Source: Streptacidiphilus sp. P02-A3a
GTDB taxonomy: Bacteria > Actinomycetota > Actinomycetes > Streptomycetales > Streptomycetaceae
Reading direction: 5' to 3'
Length of the DNA: 64,000 bases
Assembly: GCF_014084105.1 (NCBI RefSeq)
Contig: NZ_CP048289.1
Coordinates: 4,473,922 to 4,537,921, forward strand
A program made the translations under genes and the position numbers. Under the pieces are notes generated by a model. The model had not been told where the DNA came from, made no database searches, and saw nothing but the letters and a program-made list of their open reading frames with translations. Positions 42,470 through 50,686 of this stretch are shown here, piece by piece (positions within the stretch are counted from its first letter, which is position 1; each line of letters begins with the position of its first letter).

Positions 42470-43177
42470 TCACGGACCGGCGGGCCGCTCGACGGCGTCC
42501 CGCACCTGGCGCATCAGCGGGGCGACCACGCCGGCCGGGGTGTTGGTCAGGAAGTCGTCGCTGCCGGTGTCGGGGTAGTAGGTGACCAGGCCGAAGGTGG
42601 TCGCGGTCAGCCACAGGCAGGCGGACGACAGGACCGCCAGGCTGCCGGACTGGACCATGGTCTCCTGGCAGCCGGCCTGCCCGCCGTGGTCGCCCGCGGA
42701 CGTCGGCTGCCAGTCCTGGGTGATCCGGTCCCCGGTCCCGTCCTGCCGGGTGGCCGGAACCTGGGCCATCCGGCCGAGCACCGAGGGGGTGTAGCCGGAG
42801 CCGTTGAGCCCGGCGAAGACCAGGTAGCCGCCCTGGGCGGGATCGGCGTAGACCGCCTCGACGGTGCTGCCGGTCAGGCCCAGCTCCTGGGCGGTGCGGT
42901 CGAGCGACTGGGTCAGCTTCGCCGACTCGGCGGCGGGCGGCTGGAACCGGGCCAGGCCCGCCGCCGACCCGGGCGCGCTCAGCGTCCAGCCCCCGCCGCC
43001 CGCGCGTCCGCCGCCCGCGGCGGCAGCGGACGCGGTCGCCGTCGCGGCGGTGGTCGTGGTCGTGGGGGGCGCGGTCCCGGGGCGCGCGGCGGCCGTCGCG
43101 CCGCACCCGGTCGCGGTCGCGCCCACCACGGCGCCAAGGACGAGCAGGGCGGTCGGCGCGGTGATCCGCTGGGGCAT
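42470..43177 (-). CDS. Secreted lipoprotein, unknown function
   Basis: A 235-residue protein. The signal peptide ends at a lipobox-like ATGCGAT. A Thr/Ala/Gly-rich spacer covers residues 30-65. The globular part has FQPPAAESAKLTQSLDRTAQ, VEAVYADPAQGGYLVFAGLN and a C...C pair (GGQAGCQETMV, VLSSACLWLTATTFG). I do not recognise a named family. It precedes the LysR gene on the same strand by 54 bases. Confidence 0.75.
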   Translation of the reverse strand: MPQRITAPTALLVLGAVVGATATGCGATAAARPGTAPPTTTTTAATATASAAAAGGGRAGGGGWTLSAPGSAAGLARFQPPAAESAKLTQSLDRTAQELGLTGSTVEAVYADPAQGGYLVFAGLNGSGYTPSVLGRMAQVPATRQDGTGDRITQDWQPTSAGDHGGQAGCQETMVQSGSLAVLSSACLWLTATTFGLVTYYPDTGSDDFLTNTPAGVVAPLMRQVRDAVERPAGP

Positions 43178-43178
43178 G

Positions 43179-43315
43179 GTGACTCCTGGTCGGGCGGGGG
43201 AGGGGTGGTCCGCTCCACTGTGCCGACCGCCCCCGACCCGAGGAAGCAAGCCCTGCTTCACCCCGGCCACAAGCCCTGCTTCACCCCCCCCGGGCGGTCG
43301 CCCGGGGCCTGGGGG
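43179..43315. other. Intergenic region with a 17-bp direct repeat
   Basis: AAGCCCTGCTTCACCCC occurs twice (about 43248 and 43271) between the DUF4253 stop and the lipoprotein start; it may be a regulator site for the lipoprotein gene. Confidence 0.5.
43288..43307. terminator. Terminator hairpin after the DUF4253 gene
   Basis: CCCCGGGC (43288-43295), loop GGTC, GCCCGGGG (43300-43307), starting eight bases past the minus-strand DUF4253 stop. Confidence 0.7.
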
Positions 43316-44125
43316 TCAGTCCCAGTGGAACGACCACAGCGCCGTGCCGACCAGCTCCTCGGCCTGGGTGTTCACCGACTCGAACTCGCCCGCGAGGTCC
43401 GGGCAGAAGGCGAGGTGGTCCACGGCCAGTCCGAGCGCCCGCTGGAACGTCCTGGGCGGCGAGGCGACGCTGCACACCAGGCCCGCGCCGTGGAGCGCGA
43501 CGACCCGCAGCTGGTAGCGCTCCTCCCAGCGCCGCAGCACGGCCGAGTGGTGCGCGATCGGGCGACCGGTGCGGGCCGGGCCGTCCCAGCCGAGGACGGT
43601 CGGCACGTCGGCGCTGCGGGCGCAGGCCACCAGGGCCAGGCGCGGCGCGAAGGGCGCCGCGTACCCGGCCACCGCGGCGGCGGTGCGCGCGGGGTCCTGG
43701 TCGCACCGGGCGGTGATCCGGCTGACCGGTTCGGACCGGCGCGATTCGAGCAGCGCCAGGCAGGTCCCGCAGCCGCGGTGGTCGTGGTCCGGCCGGCGGG
43801 GTTCGAGCCCGACGGACCACTGGGCCAGGACCGCCTCCGCGCCGGGCCGGGGCTCGGCGCCGGAGGGGGCCGGTGGCTGCTCCGCTCGCGGCGGCAGCTC
43901 GATCCCCTCCATGTTCAGCAGCACCGGCCACAGTCCGGTCCGCTCCACCGCGCCGTGCGCCCGCGCCAGCAGCGCGGCGTCCGCGGCGCCGTCGCTGAGC
44001 CACAGGGCCGCGGCGCCCGCGGTGTCGTCCACCACCTGGCCCTGGGGCAGCAGCAGGTCCAGCCGCGCCCCGGTGGGGTCGGCGGCGAGCAGGTCCAGTG
44101 ACGAGCGGGCATCGGGTTCACTCAC
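43316..44125 (-). CDS. DUF4253 protein
   Basis: A 269-residue protein whose C-terminal third matches DUF4253: HHSAVLRRWEERYQLRVVAL, PPRTFQRALGLAVDHLAFCP and the end VGTALWSFHWD. The family is of unknown function and common in actinobacteria as single genes. Start GTG 44125. An internal CGTCLALLES cysteine pair (near HRGCGTC) could bind metal. Confidence 0.85.
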   Translation of the reverse strand: MSEPDARSSLDLLAADPTGARLDLLLPQGQVVDDTAGAAALWLSDGAADAALLARAHGAVERTGLWPVLLNMEGIELPPRAEQPPAPSGAEPRPGAEAVLAQWSVGLEPRRPDHDHRGCGTCLALLESRRSEPVSRITARCDQDPARTAAAVAGYAAPFAPRLALVACARSADVPTVLGWDGPARTGRPIAHHSAVLRRWEERYQLRVVALHGAGLVCSVASPPRTFQRALGLAVDHLAFCPDLAGEFESVNTQAEELVGTALWSFHWD

Positions 44126-44168
44126 GTGCCACAGAGTAACGCCGTTGCGGGGTACGGCAGATGGGAAC

Positions 44169-44897
44169 TCAGACGGTGGGTGGGGGCCGGTCGCCGGGCA
44201 GCTGTAGCGCGGTGATGCCGGCCAGCACCAGGTCGACCCCGGCCAGGAACTGCTCGCGGTCGTCGTGCCCGCGCAGCTGGTCCGCGAACGCCCGGGTGAA
44301 CGGGTAGTCCTCGGGGTCCAGCGCCTCCCAGGCCCGCGAGACGCCGTCGAGGAAGGCGGCGCGGTCCGTGCCGGGCCCCAGCGCCCGGGCGCCCGCGGTG
44401 TTCGCGGCGTTCTGCCCGGCGGCGCCCAGGATGTAGTGCACCAGCACCGAGACCGCCGCGAACCACCCGGACTCGGGCACGCCCAGCGCGCGGACCCGCC
44501 GGCCGACGCCCTCGAAGATCCGCGGCGTCACCGGCCCCCAGGGACTGCGGGCCAGCTGCGTCGACAACTGCGTGCCCAGCCACGGGTGTTCCTCGATCGC
44601 CTGGAACAGGCCGAGCGCCAGGGCGCGGATCTCCTGCCGCGGCGAGCCCGGGGCCCCGGCGGGCTCGACCGCCAGCGCCGCGCCGACCACGGCCTCGGCC
44701 GCGGCGCCGAGCAGCTCGCCCTTGTTCGCCACGTGCCAGTAGATCGCCCCGGGCCCGGTGGCGAGGCGCTCGGTCAGCGCCCGGAAGGTCAGCCCGTCCT
44801 CGCCGACCGCGTCGAGCAGTTCGACCGCGGCCGCCACGATGCGCTCCCGCGAGAGCGCCTGCGTACGCCGCGGTGACCGGCGCGTTCGCGTTGCCAT
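44169..44897 (-). CDS. TetR-family repressor (TetR class, C-terminal domain)
   Basis: A 242-residue TetR repressor. HTH at residues 15-60 (LSRERIVAAAVELLDAVGED, GLTFRALTERLATGPGAIYW) and a TetR_C-type domain (GAAGQNAANTAGARALGPGT). ATG 44897 begins before the basic MATRTRRSPRRT tail. It is divergent from a TetX-like monooxygenase gene. The CGTTCCA-n4-TGGAACG operator between them overlaps the monooxygenase promoter. This layout mirrors classical drug-inducible repressor/inactivator pairs. Confidence 0.9.
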   Translation of the reverse strand: MATRTRRSPRRTQALSRERIVAAAVELLDAVGEDGLTFRALTERLATGPGAIYWHVANKGELLGAAAEAVVGAALAVEPAGAPGSPRQEIRALALGLFQAIEEHPWLGTQLSTQLARSPWGPVTPRIFEGVGRRVRALGVPESGWFAAVSVLVHYILGAAGQNAANTAGARALGPGTDRAAFLDGVSRAWEALDPEDYPFTRAFADQLRGHDDREQFLAGVDLVLAGITALQLPGDRPPPTV

Positions 44898-44906
44898 ACG
44901 ACCAGC

Positions 44907-44942
44907 TTGACATATCTGGAGCGCCGTTCCAACAATGGAACG
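44907..44942 (+). promoter_or_regulatory. Promoter with overlapping TetR operator
   Basis: TTGACA at 44907-44912 and AACAAT at 44931-44936 (18-nt spacing) form a good promoter for the monooxygenase. The perfect inverted repeat CGTTCCA (44925-44931) / TGGAACG (44936-44942) overlaps its -10 region. Confidence 0.7.
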
Positions 44943-44997
44943 ACGTTCCAGACGGTCGGGTGTCCGCCCGGCTTCCCCCCTCTGCGAAGGAGTCCCG

Positions 44998-46131
44998 ATG
45001 CGTACCGAGGTCACGATCATCGGCGCCGGGCTCGGCGGCCTCACGCTCGCCCGGGTCCTGCACGTCCACGGAATCCCGGCCGCGGTCTACGAGGCGGAGC
45101 CCCGCGCGACGGCGCGCTCGCAGGGCGGGATGCTCGACATCCACGACGACACCGGCCAGTCGGCCCTGCGGGCGGCAGGCCTGGGCGAGGAGTTCCGCGG
45201 CCTGATCCTGGAGGGCCGCGAGGCGACCCGGATCCTGGCCCCGGACGGGACGGTCCTGTTCGACGACGACAGCGCCCGCGGCCGCCCCGAGGTGCTGCGC
45301 GGTGAACTGCGGCGGATCCTGCTCGACTCGCTCCCGGCCGGAACCGTGCGCTGGGGGCACAAGGTCAGCGCCGTGCGCGCCCTGGGCCCGGGCCGCCACG
45401 AGGTCGTCTTCGCCGACGGCGCCACCGTCACCGCCGGCCTGCTGGTCGGCGCGGACGGCGCGTGGTCGCGGGTGCGGCCGCTGCTGTCCGGCGCGGTACC
45501 CGAGTACATCGGCAGGTCCTTCGTCGAGACCTACCTGTTCGACGCCGACACCCGGCACCCGGCCACCGCGAAGGCGGTCGGCGCCGGGGCGCTGTTCGCG
45601 CTCGCGCCGGGCAAGGGGATCCAGGCCCACCGGGAGAACGGCGGCACCCTGCACACCTACGTGGCGCTCACCGAGCCGCAGGACTGGTTCGCCGCCGTCG
45701 ACTTCACCGACCCCGCCGCGGCCGCCGCCCGGATCGCCCGCGAGTTCGACGGCTGGGCACCGGAGCTCACCGCGCTGATCACCGACGGCGAGAGCGCCCC
45801 GGTCCTGCGCCCCCTCAGCGCCCTGCCGGTCGACCACCGCTGGGAGCGGGTCCCGGGGGTGACCCTGCTCGGCGACGCCGCCCACCTCGCGGCCCCCAAC
45901 GGCGAGGGCGCCAACCTGGCCATGTACGACGGCGCCGAACTCGGCCGCCTCCTCGCCGCCCACCCGGACGACCCCGAGACCGCGCTCGCCGCCTACGAGC
46001 AGGCCCTCTTCCCACGCAGCGCCGCGGCCGCCGCCGACGGCGCCGACCTGCACGAACTCCTCTTCGGTGAACGCTCACCGCACAGCCTGATCGACCTGTT
46101 CACCGGACCCGGGCAGCCCGGCCGGGCCTAG
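44998..46131 (+). CDS. FAD-dependent monooxygenase, TetX-like
   Basis: A 377-residue class A flavoprotein monooxygenase. GAGLGGLTLARVLHVHGI is the FAD-binding motif, EAEPRATARSQGGMLDIHDD matches TetX-type enzymes, and the DG motif GLLVGADGAWSRVRP and GD motif VTLLGDAAHLAAPNGEGANL are intact. TetX relatives hydroxylate tetracyclines or other aromatic drugs. ATG 44998 follows GAAGGAG. Divergent TetR and operator imply drug-induced expression. Substrate is inferred only from family resemblance. Confidence 0.9.
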   Translation: MRTEVTIIGAGLGGLTLARVLHVHGIPAAVYEAEPRATARSQGGMLDIHDDTGQSALRAAGLGEEFRGLILEGREATRILAPDGTVLFDDDSARGRPEVLRGELRRILLDSLPAGTVRWGHKVSAVRALGPGRHEVVFADGATVTAGLLVGADGAWSRVRPLLSGAVPEYIGRSFVETYLFDADTRHPATAKAVGAGALFALAPGKGIQAHRENGGTLHTYVALTEPQDWFAAVDFTDPAAAAARIAREFDGWAPELTALITDGESAPVLRPLSALPVDHRWERVPGVTLLGDAAHLAAPNGEGANLAMYDGAELGRLLAAHPDDPETALAAYEQALFPRSAAAAADGADLHELLFGERSPHSLIDLFTGPGQPGRA

Positions 46132-46190
46132 GAGGTGAACGAACCGCGACAACGGTCGCAAACGTCGCCCGAACCCCGTCAGGAGCCGCC

Positions 46191-46330
46191 GTGCGCCCGG
46201 TCGAACCCCGGCCATCAGCGAGGTCCGCGTGGTGGACGAGGGCGCCGGCCCCTACGGCATCGCCCCCGGGCCCGACGGCGCGCTGTGGGTCGCCCTGGAG
46301 ACAGGAGCGGTCACCCGAGCGGCGCGGTAA
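46191..46330 (+). pseudogene. N-terminal fragment of a Vgb-like (streptogramin lyase) protein
   Basis: After AGGAG and GTG 46191 the frame shifts once, then reads AISEVRVVDEGAGPYGIAPG and PDGALWVALETGAVTR before stopping. GPYGI-xxGPDGALW is the first blade of the virginiamycin B lyase family of beta-propellers. The other six blades are missing. It lies just downstream of the TetX-like gene. Confidence 0.65.
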
Positions 46331-46336
46331 CCACAC

Positions 46337-46885
46337 TCAGCGCGCGGTCCACACCGCGCACCCGACGGCATGGACGGTCAGCATCACGACCGTGCCACCG
46401 GCCAGGACCTCCCGCGTCCGGGTAGCCGCACAACAGCGCACCCACACCGCCTGAGAAGCACCACCCAGACCCCCACGCCCCTCCTGGCCCCGCTCCCCGC
46501 TGCCCCCGCGCTGCTCCTGGCCCCGGCCCCCGTGCCAGTCCCCGCGCTGCTCCTGGCCCCGCTCCCCGCTGCCCCCGCGCTGCTCCTGGCCCCGCTCCCC
46601 GCTGCCCCCGCGCTGCTCCTGGCCCCGGCCCCCGTGCCAGTCCCCGCGCTGCTCCTGGCCCCGGCCCCCGTGCTGCTCCCAGTGCTGCTCCTCGCCCCGG
46701 TCCCCGCGCCAGTCCCCGCGCTGCTCCTCGCCCCGGTCCGGCAGCACCGTGCGCGGCCAGGCGGGCTCCGGGGGGAGCGGCCGCCGCGCGGGGGCGGGCG
46801 CGGGGCGACGCCGGGCCTGCTCGACGGGGACCCCGAGAGCTCGGGCTCGGGCGTGCAGGCGGCGGCGTTCGCGTCGTTCGGACAT
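46337..46885 (-). CDS. Repeat-rich protein with C-terminal membrane segment
   Basis: A 182-residue protein. A basic N-terminus (MSERRERRRLHARARALGVP) is followed by about 90 residues of degenerate 11-12-residue repeats (GQEQRGGSGER and GQEQRGDWHGGR), then a hydrophobic helix LAGGTVVMLTVHAVGCAVW near the C-terminus. The repeats come from 33/36-bp DNA units. It is divergent from the ribbon-helix-helix gene and shares its operator-like motifs. Function unknown. Confidence 0.55.
   Translation of the reverse strand: MSERRERRRLHARARALGVPVEQARRRPAPAPARRPLPPEPAWPRTVLPDRGEEQRGDWRGDRGEEQHWEQHGGRGQEQRGDWHGGRGQEQRGGSGERGQEQRGGSGERGQEQRGDWHGGRGQEQRGGSGERGQEGRGGLGGASQAVWVRCCAATRTREVLAGGTVVMLTVHAVGCAVWTAR
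46480..46745. repeat. 33/36-bp coding minisatellite
   Basis: CCCGCGCTGCTCCTGGCCCC recurs eight or so times with 30-36-bp spacing, coding the GQEQRG repeats on the minus strand. Confidence 0.85.
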
Positions 46886-46951
46886 GGCGACACTGTGCCC
46901 CGCCGCACCCCGCCCGCGCCAGCGCCCCCCGCGCAGCGGAGTGGCGGCGCG

Positions 46952-46999
46952 GTGGCACCACATGACGCCAACCAGCGCCACTCGGCACCATCCGGTGCC
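46952..46999. promoter_or_regulatory. Upstream GTGGCACCAC-type operator sites
   Basis: GTGGCACCAC at 46952-46961 and the inverted pair GGCACC-atcc-GGTGCC at about 46984-46999 are copies of the motif that is repeated in tandem at 47108-47128. They sit upstream of the divergent repeat-protein gene. Confidence 0.55.
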
Positions 47000-47107
47000 A
47001 CCCGACCCGACAAGGGAACCCCTCGGCATCGCCTGACGCCACCCAGGCGCATCCCCAGTACTACGTCTGACCTGCTAATACGCCATCCTGAGCCAATGGC
47101 GCTTGCA

Positions 47108-47128
47108 TTGGTGCCAAAGTGGTGCCAC
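47108..47128. promoter_or_regulatory. Tandem operator TTGGTGCCAA / GTGGTGCCAC
   Basis: Two 10-bp near-palindromes, 47108-47117 and 47119-47128, spaced 11 bp centre to centre (one helical turn) and ending ten bases before the start codon. Ribbon-helix-helix proteins typically bind such tandem short sites, so the downstream gene product is the likely ligand. Confidence 0.65.
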
Positions 47129-47137
47129 ATTAGAGCC

Positions 47138-47665
47138 ATGGAACTCACCCAGTACGTCGAAAACCTCCGCCGCGAGCTGAGGACCGCGGCCGAGGTCGGC
47201 GGCGAGGACGCCCGCGCGCTCGCCGACCGGCTCCTGCCGTCGCTCGACTCCGCAGTGCGGCTCACCCTGCTGGAGGCGCTCTCCGCCGCCGCCGACGAGA
47301 TCTCCGCCGAGCTCGCGCCCGGCTCGGTCGATGTGCGGCTGCGGGGCGGGACGGCCGGGTTCGTGGTGACGCCGCCGCCCGCCGCCCCGGCCGCCGCCGA
47401 CACCGCGGCCGGACCGGTCGAGGTGCGGCTGCCGCCGGCCGAGGGCGACGACGCCGCCATGGTCCGGATCAACCTGCGGCTGCCCGCCAACGTCAAGGCC
47501 CTGGCCGAGGACGCCGCCGCCACCGGCGGGCTCTCCGTCAACACCTGGATCGTGCGGGCCGTCGTCGCCGCGCTGGCGACCGAGGGCCGACTCGCCACCC
47601 GCCCGGCCCCCGCGCAGCAGCCCGACCGGTCCGTCGGCCAGAGCTACAGCGGCTGGGCCCGCTGA
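47138..47665 (+). CDS. HicB-like ribbon-helix-helix protein
   Basis: A 175-residue protein. The N-terminal helical part (MELTQYVENLRRELRTAAEV) and a beta-rich middle (GSVDVRLRGGTAGFVVTPPP) are followed by a C-terminal RHH domain (VRINLRLPANVKALAEDAAA, GLSVNTWIVRAVVAALATEG). Annotated relatives are called HicB-family antitoxins, but no HicA toxin is present here. It precedes DUF4097 and a DrrAB-type ABC exporter on the same strand and is probably their autoregulated controller. Confidence 0.88.
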   Translation: MELTQYVENLRRELRTAAEVGGEDARALADRLLPSLDSAVRLTLLEALSAAADEISAELAPGSVDVRLRGGTAGFVVTPPPAAPAAADTAAGPVEVRLPPAEGDDAAMVRINLRLPANVKALAEDAAATGGLSVNTWIVRAVVAALATEGRLATRPAPAQQPDRSVGQSYSGWAR

Positions 47666-47766
47666 CCGCGGCCGAGCGCCACCCCGAACCACCGCGCCAC
47701 CGCAGGACCGATGCACCCACCGATCACCCGCCGATCACCCGCCCTGAGCAGTTAAGGACCCCCGAG

Positions 47767-48660
47767 ATGTCCCTGTCGACCTTCGCCACCCCCGCCCCGA
47801 TCGCCGTCGCCCTGGACCTGTACGCCGCGGGTGTCCGCTTCGTCGCCGCCGACCGCGCCGACACGACCGTCGAGGTCCGCCCCAGGGACCCGAAGCGGGC
47901 CGGCGACGTCAAGGCCGCGGAGAACACCCGCGTCGAGTACGACGACGAGACCCGGACGCTGAGCGTCATCACCAAGAAGCCCCGCAGCCGGTTCGTCAAC
48001 TTCAGCAACAAGCGCCCCGACTCGATCGACGTCGTCATCCAGCTGCCCACCGACTCCGACGTCCGCGCCGAGGCCGGCCTCGGCGACTTCGAGTCCGAGG
48101 GCGTCCTGGGCGCGGTCGCGCTCAAGACCGACCTGGGCGCCGTGCGGCTCGCCGAGACCGGGCCGCTGAACCTGCGCAGCGGCGTCGGCGCGATCAGCGT
48201 CGAGACCGTCAACGGCACCGCCCAGATCCACGGCGGCTCCTGCGACATCCGGATCGTCGCCATCGACGGCACCGCCGACGTCTCCACCGGCAACGGGAAG
48301 CTGTGGGTCGGCCTGGTCACCGGACCGGCCACCGTCAAGGCCTCCAACGGCTCGGTCGCGGTGGACCGCGCGCTGTCCGACGTCACCGCCACCAGCGCCA
48401 ACGGCGAGGTGCGGATCAGCGAGGTGATACGCGGCAAGGTGACCGCCGGCTCCAAGAACGGCGGCGTCGAGGTCGGCGTCCGCGAGGGCAGCGCCGCCTG
48501 GCTGGAGCTGAACACCGGCGTCGGCCGCGTCTACAACGAGCTCGCCTCCGCCGAGGCCCCCCAGAGCGGCGAGCCGGTCGACAAGGTCGAGGTCCACGCC
48601 GACACCAAGCTCGGCGACATCACCATCCGCCGCGCCCCGAAGCTGGACCAGGAGGCGTGA
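47767..48660 (+). CDS. DUF4097-type beta-helix protein
   Basis: A 297-residue protein with repeated beta-strand units typical of DUF4097 (VKAAENTRVEYDDETRTLSV, RAEAGLGDFESEGVLGAVAL, VDRALSDVTATSANGEVRIS). No signal peptide, so cytoplasmic or membrane-peripheral. The family often neighbours ABC exporters. It is 101 bases after the RHH gene and overlaps or abuts the ATPase gene start. Confidence 0.9.
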   Translation: MSLSTFATPAPIAVALDLYAAGVRFVAADRADTTVEVRPRDPKRAGDVKAAENTRVEYDDETRTLSVITKKPRSRFVNFSNKRPDSIDVVIQLPTDSDVRAEAGLGDFESEGVLGAVALKTDLGAVRLAETGPLNLRSGVGAISVETVNGTAQIHGGSCDIRIVAIDGTADVSTGNGKLWVGLVTGPATVKASNGSVAVDRALSDVTATSANGEVRISEVIRGKVTAGSKNGGVEVGVREGSAAWLELNTGVGRVYNELASAEAPQSGEPVDKVEVHADTKLGDITIRRAPKLDQEA

Positions 48661-48665
48661 CCCCC

Positions 48666-49637
48666 GTGACCACCACCAACCCCGGCCCCGGCGTGGGCAC
48701 CACCGCCCCGGCCGCGATCCGCGCCCGCGGCCTGCGCAAGTCCTTCGGCGACAAGACCGTGCTCGACGGCATCGACCTGACCGTCCCCCAGGGCACGATC
48801 CTGGCCCTGCTCGGCCCGAACGGAGCAGGCAAGACCACCGCCGTCCACCTGCTGACCACCTACCTGCGCCCCGACGCCGGCGAGATCCGGGTCGCGGGCC
48901 GGGACGTGGCCCGCGACCCGCAGGCGGTCCGCCGCGCGATCGGCGTCACCGGCCAGTTCTCCGCCGTCGACGGCTACCTCACCGGCCGCGAGAACCTGAT
49001 GCTGATGGCCGACCTGCACCTGCTGCCCACCCGCGCCGGCCGCCGCCGCGCCGAGGAACTGCTGGAGCGCTTCGCCCTGGCACCGGCCGCCGACAAACCG
49101 GCCTCGACCTACTCCGGCGGCATGAAACGCAAACTCGACCTGGCGATGACCCTGGTCGGCGACCCGAAGGTGATCTTCCTCGACGAGCCGACCACCGGCC
49201 TGGACCCGCGCAGCCGCCACACCATGTGGGACATCATCCGCGCACTGGCCGCCCAGGGCACGACCATCCTGCTCACCACCCAGTACCTGGAGGAGGCCGA
49301 CCAACTCGCCCACCGCGTCGCGGTCCTGGACGGCGGCCGGATCGTCGCCGAGGGAACCCCCGCCGAACTCAAGGCACGCGTCCCCGGCGGACACATCGAA
49401 CTGGCCTTCACCGACCGCGCCGAACTCGACGCCGCCGCCACCGTACTGGCCGCCACCGGCCGCGACGACGACGCGCTCACCCTGCAACTGCCCGGCGACA
49501 GCCGCGCCGACACCCTGCGCGCCCTGCTGCGGCAACTGGACGACGCCTCGGTCCAGGTCGAGACGCTCACCGTACGCACCCCGAACCTCGACGACGTCTT
49601 CTTCGCCCTCACCGGCAGGCAGGGAGCCCGACCATGA
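48666..49637 (+). CDS. ABC exporter ATPase, DrrA (daunorubicin-resistance) type
   Basis: A 323-residue ATPase: Walker A LGPNGAGKTT, Q-loop GVTGQFSAVDGYLTGRENL, signature YSGGMKRKLDL, Walker B VIFLDEPTTGLDPRSR, and the C-terminal DrrA tail TVRTPNLDDVFFALTGR. GTG 48666 is favoured because GGAGG (48651-48655) is ten bases away; GTG 48657 overlaps the DUF4097 stop but is too near. It powers export of a hydrophobic compound or lipid with the next gene. Confidence 0.95.
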   Translation: MTTTNPGPGVGTTAPAAIRARGLRKSFGDKTVLDGIDLTVPQGTILALLGPNGAGKTTAVHLLTTYLRPDAGEIRVAGRDVARDPQAVRRAIGVTGQFSAVDGYLTGRENLMLMADLHLLPTRAGRRRAEELLERFALAPAADKPASTYSGGMKRKLDLAMTLVGDPKVIFLDEPTTGLDPRSRHTMWDIIRALAAQGTTILLTTQYLEEADQLAHRVAVLDGGRIVAEGTPAELKARVPGGHIELAFTDRAELDAAATVLAATGRDDDALTLQLPGDSRADTLRALLRQLDDASVQVETLTVRTPNLDDVFFALTGRQGARP

Positions 49638-50482
49638 GCACCGCGACGATCGACGCCACCGGCCTGGAAACCGCCGACGACCGCACCCACGCCCTGGTCC
49701 ACGCGCGGATCATGCTGCGCCGCAACCTGCGGCACATGCGCCGCTACCCGTCGCTGACCTTGATGGTCCTGCTGATGCCGCTGCTGTTCCTGTTCCTGTT
49801 CGTCTACGTCTTCGGCGGGACCCTCGGCTCCGGGCTCGGCGGCGCGATGCCCCCCGGCCTGCACGGCGGCCGGGCCGCGTACGCGGACTACGTCGCCCCG
49901 GGGATCATCCTGATGGCCGTGGCCGCCGCCGCGCAGGGCACCGCCATCGCGGTCGCGCAGGACATGACCGAGGGCGTCATCGCCCGCTTCCGGACCATGG
50001 CCGTCGCCCGCTCCTCGGTGCTGACCGGGCACGTGATCGGCGCGACCATCCAGACGCTGATCGGCGTCGCGGTGGTCACCGGCGCCGCGATCGCGGTCGG
50101 CTTCCGGCCGCACGCCGACCCGCTCGACTGGCTCGCCGCCCTCGGCGTGGTGCTGCTGCTGACCTTCGCCATCACCTGGCTGTGCGTGGGCCTGGGACTG
50201 TCGGCCAAGAGCGTGGAGACCGCCAGCAACTCGCCGATGTTCCTGACCCTGCTGCCGTTCCTGGGCAGCGGCTTCGTGCCCACCGCCTCCCTGCCGACCG
50301 GGCTGCGCTGGTTCGCCGAGTACGAGCCGTTCACCCCGGTCAACGAGACCCTGCGGGGCCTGCTGACCGGAACCGGGATCGGCGACAACCTGGTCATCAC
50401 CCTCGCCTGGTGCGTGGGCGTCGCCGCCCTGTCCTACGCCTGGTCCCGACGCCTGTACGAACGCGAACCGAAGCCGAGCTGA
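49634..50482 (+). CDS. ABC exporter permease, DrrB type
   Basis: A 282-residue ABC-2 type permease with six hydrophobic helices (LMVLLMPLLFLFLFVYVFGG, GIILMAVAAAAQGTAIAVAQ, GVVLLLTFAITWLCVGLGLS). The ABC2 signature GFVPTASLPTGLRWFAEYEP, FTPVNETLRGLLTG is present. ATG overlaps the ATPase stop (ATGA). Together with the ATPase it forms a daunorubicin-resistance-like exporter; the true substrate is unknown. Confidence 0.95.
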   Translation: MSTATIDATGLETADDRTHALVHARIMLRRNLRHMRRYPSLTLMVLLMPLLFLFLFVYVFGGTLGSGLGGAMPPGLHGGRAAYADYVAPGIILMAVAAAAQGTAIAVAQDMTEGVIARFRTMAVARSSVLTGHVIGATIQTLIGVAVVTGAAIAVGFRPHADPLDWLAALGVVLLLTFAITWLCVGLGLSAKSVETASNSPMFLTLLPFLGSGFVPTASLPTGLRWFAEYEPFTPVNETLRGLLTGTGIGDNLVITLAWCVGVAALSYAWSRRLYEREPKPS

Positions 50483-50499
50483 GGCCTCAGCCGGTACCC

Positions 50500-50553
50500 G
50501 CCCGGCCGCGCCGCGCACCCGCCGCACCAGCGGTTTGTGCGCGGCGCGGCCGG
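50500..50553. terminator. Strong 18-bp-stem terminator after the exporter operon
   Basis: CCCGGCCGCGCCGCGCAC (50500-50517) is the exact reverse complement of 50536-50553, with an 18-nt loop. Confidence 0.85.
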
Positions 50554-50686
50554 GTAGGCGCTGTGCTACCGGACGTGGGGGGCGCCGAGGCCCGCACCGG
50601 CCGCCCGCCGCCGACGCCGACCCGAAGCACGCGGCCCGCCGCCCCGCGCGCCCGCGAACACCCGCCGTCGGACCGAGGAGCCCGCC

